Below are positions 62,585 through 64,000 of a stretch of DNA of 64,000 nt, piece after piece. Both the position numbers and the translations under genes were made by a program. How positions within the stretch are numbered: position 1 is the stretch's first letter; each line of letters begins with the position of its first letter. Source of the DNA: SZUA-36 sp963704855 (GTDB taxonomy: Bacteria; Pseudomonadota; Gammaproteobacteria; Xanthomonadales; SZUA-36); contig CAVPHY010000024.1 in assembly GCA_963704855.1 (NCBI GenBank), positions 434,001-498,000 of the forward strand, given 5' to 3'. The notes beneath the pieces were generated by a model. It had not been told where the DNA came from and ran no database searches. It saw only the letters and a list, made by a program, of their open reading frames with translations.

Positions 62585-63874
62585 ATGTCCGATCCACGCG
62601 TAACAATCACAGACGAGAGTAGTGGCAAAAGCCTTGACCTGCCCGTCATTAAAGGCACCGAAGGTGAGCCGTGTTTGCACATCAAGGAATTACCTTCGAC
62701 GTTGGGTTATTTCACCTATGACCCGGGTTTTACAGCCACAGCCAGTTGTACAAGCAAGATAACATTTATCGATGGCGGGAAAGGCATATTGCGCTACCGC
62801 GGCTACCCGATTGAGCAACTGGCCGAAAACAGTACATTCCTGGAAGTCGCCTATCTATTGCTGGAGGGCGAGCTACCTACCAAGGATGAGTTTGAAGAGT
62901 TCCAAAAGGACATCACTTACCACACGATGATTCATGAAAGGATGAATCATTTTATCAGCGGCTTCCATTATGACGCGCACCCAATGGCCATGATGGCAGG
63001 TGTCGTGGGTTCACTGGCTGCGTTTTACCACGACAAAATGGACATGAAAAATCCGGAGCACCGGATGCTGGCGGCTAAACGCATGATCGCAAAGATGCCT
63101 ACCATCGCTGCTGCCTGTTACAGGCACCACATGGGCTGGCCGACTGCGTACCCCGATAATTCATTGAGTTACACAGAAAACTTCCTGGACATGATGTTTT
63201 CAGTTCCAACAGAGGATTACAAGATCAGCCAGGTTGCCGCCAAGGCTTTCGATCTGCTGTTTATTCTGCATGCTGATCATGAGCAAAACGCCAGTACATC
63301 GACTGTCAGGCTGGTTGGCTCAACCGGTGCAAACCCCTACGCCAGTGTTGCCGCCGGTATTTCGGCTTTGTGGGGTCCCGCTCATGGTGGTGCCAATGAA
63401 GCCGTTCTGACCATGCTTGACGAAATTGGAGATGTTTCAAGAGTTGGCATGTTTATAGATAAGGCCAAGGACAAGGATGATCCATTCCGCTTGATGGGTT
63501 TTGGTCACCGGGTGTATAAAAACTTTGATCCTCGTGCAACACTCATTCGCAAAGCGGCCTATGAAGTTCTGGAAGAGCTAGGCAGCAAAGATCCGCTGTT
63601 GTCCCTGGCCATGGAACTGGAACGCATCGCACTGGAAGATGAATACTTTATAGAAAAGAAGCTGTATCCAAACGTTGATTTCTACTCCGGTATTATTTAC
63701 AAGGCACTTGGAATTCCGACAAGCATGTTTACTGTCATGTTTGCTATCGCAAGGACTGTCGGCTGGGTCTCCCAGTGGCTGGAGCAAGAGGAGGTCGGTA
63801 CCCCTATCGGCCGTCCGCGACAAGTGTATGCCGGGCCGGCTGCACGGGATTATATTCCCATTAAGTCGCGCTGA
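62585..63874 (+). CDS. gltA: Citrate synthase
   Basis: A 429-residue type II (hexameric) citrate synthase of the TCA cycle. Motifs: ITFIDGGKGILRYRGYPIEQLAE, active-site region HADHEQNASTSTVRLVGS, GPAHGGANEAVLTML and GFGHRVYKNFDPRA. GGAG is 8 bases before ATG. It is preceded by a gap of about 180 bases with the rpmE2 terminator and presumably its own promoter. Confidence 0.97.
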   Translation: MSDPRVTITDESSGKSLDLPVIKGTEGEPCLHIKELPSTLGYFTYDPGFTATASCTSKITFIDGGKGILRYRGYPIEQLAENSTFLEVAYLLLEGELPTKDEFEEFQKDITYHTMIHERMNHFISGFHYDAHPMAMMAGVVGSLAAFYHDKMDMKNPEHRMLAAKRMIAKMPTIAAACYRHHMGWPTAYPDNSLSYTENFLDMMFSVPTEDYKISQVAAKAFDLLFILHADHEQNASTSTVRLVGSTGANPYASVAAGISALWGPAHGGANEAVLTMLDEIGDVSRVGMFIDKAKDKDDPFRLMGFGHRVYKNFDPRATLIRKAAYEVLEELGSKDPLLSLAMELERIALEDEYFIEKKLYPNVDFYSGIIYKALGIPTSMFTVMFAIARTVGWVSQWLEQEEVGTPIGRPRQVYAGPAARDYIPIKSR

Positions 63875-63916
63875 AGCTTTATTGATTTGTAACCAGCAGG
63901 TTTTCCACCTCTGACA

Positions 63917-63942
63917 TGGGCGCCCGTTTTTGCGGGCGCCCA
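63917..63942. terminator. Strong hairpin after gltA
   Basis: TGGGCGCCCG and CGGGCGCCCA form a perfect 10-bp stem with loop TTTTTG, about 40 bases after the gltA stop. It lacks a clear T tract (TTGACA follows), so it may be a terminator helper or 3' protective stem. Confidence 0.55.
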
Positions 63943-64000
63943 TTGACAGGGCTGGGTGGGGCCTGGCGTAAATCCATGCAACTGAAAAGAACCAGCTCAA

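Noticed and set aside
1..64000. CRISPR arrays, rRNA, tRNA, prophage
   Set aside because: No regular direct repeats with spacers, no rRNA-like conserved blocks, no cloverleaf with CCA end, and no phage structural genes were recognised.

Overview
The window is a 64 kb piece of a chromosome from a gammaproteobacterium. The evidence is synteny: yicC/gmk-rpoZ-spoT-ridA-recG next to rph-rdgB-hemW; gshB-tonB-yqgE-ruvX beside a Pil-Chp chemosensory cluster, as in Pseudomonas; cysQ-nudE; and erpA-nudC. I cannot place it below class level. I recognised no rRNA, tRNA, CRISPR array, prophage or intact insertion sequence.

Layout. (1) 0-2.6 kb: a rubrerythrin / Fe-S oxidoreductase / DUF3501 redox cluster whose last gene carries an apparent one-base frameshift. 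(2) 2.8-8.6 kb: tspO, then a leftward series DUF6776-erpA-nudC-ampE-btuF-like-DUF819, led by an unlisted 36-codon micro-ORF with a terminator hairpin inside its 3' end. (3) 9.1-14.7 kb: a tight six-gene leftward operon that I consider the most interesting system here. It holds an OmpR-type regulator, a coiled-coil protein, a membrane protein with a Roadblock-like cytoplasmic domain and an OmpA-like periplasmic domain, a Rab/MglA-like small GTPase, a hybrid histidine kinase and an Hpt protein. Together these form a complete His-Asp-His-Asp relay wired next to a GTPase switch. (4) 14.8-19.2 kb: cysQ-nudE-hisN leftward, bioA-rsmE rightward, then a dispersed repeat with a 27-bp inverted repeat. 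(5) 19.5-28.4 kb: a type IV pilus chemosensory operon (pilG-pilI-pilJ-chpA-chpC) without pilH, pilK or chpB.

(6) 28.6-35.4 kb: gshB-tonB-yqgE-ruvX, a candidate small RNA, an AlgR-like LytTR regulator, a beta-propeller protein and a cytosolic M48 peptidase with a TerB-like tail. (7) 35.6-47.7 kb: an accessory-looking block of large exported proteins (an IPTL-CTERM protein, a 1793-residue multidomain VWA protein, a transglutaminase-like protein without a recognisable catalytic Cys, and an 867-residue secreted unknown), ending in a hipA toxin remnant abutting comM. (8) 47.7-64 kb: comM, a PII protein, a beta-hydroxyacid dehydrogenase, a TPR sensor-like membrane protein and the conserved housekeeping blocks ending in rpmE2 and gltA.

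How they work together: the Chp system would steer type IV pili; the 9-14.7 kb operon plausibly links envelope state to a GTPase and to transcription; cysQ and nudE clean up nucleotide by-products; the gmk-rpoZ-spoT block couples guanine nucleotide supply, RNA polymerase and (p)ppGpp. All functions are read from sequence patterns; no database search was run.
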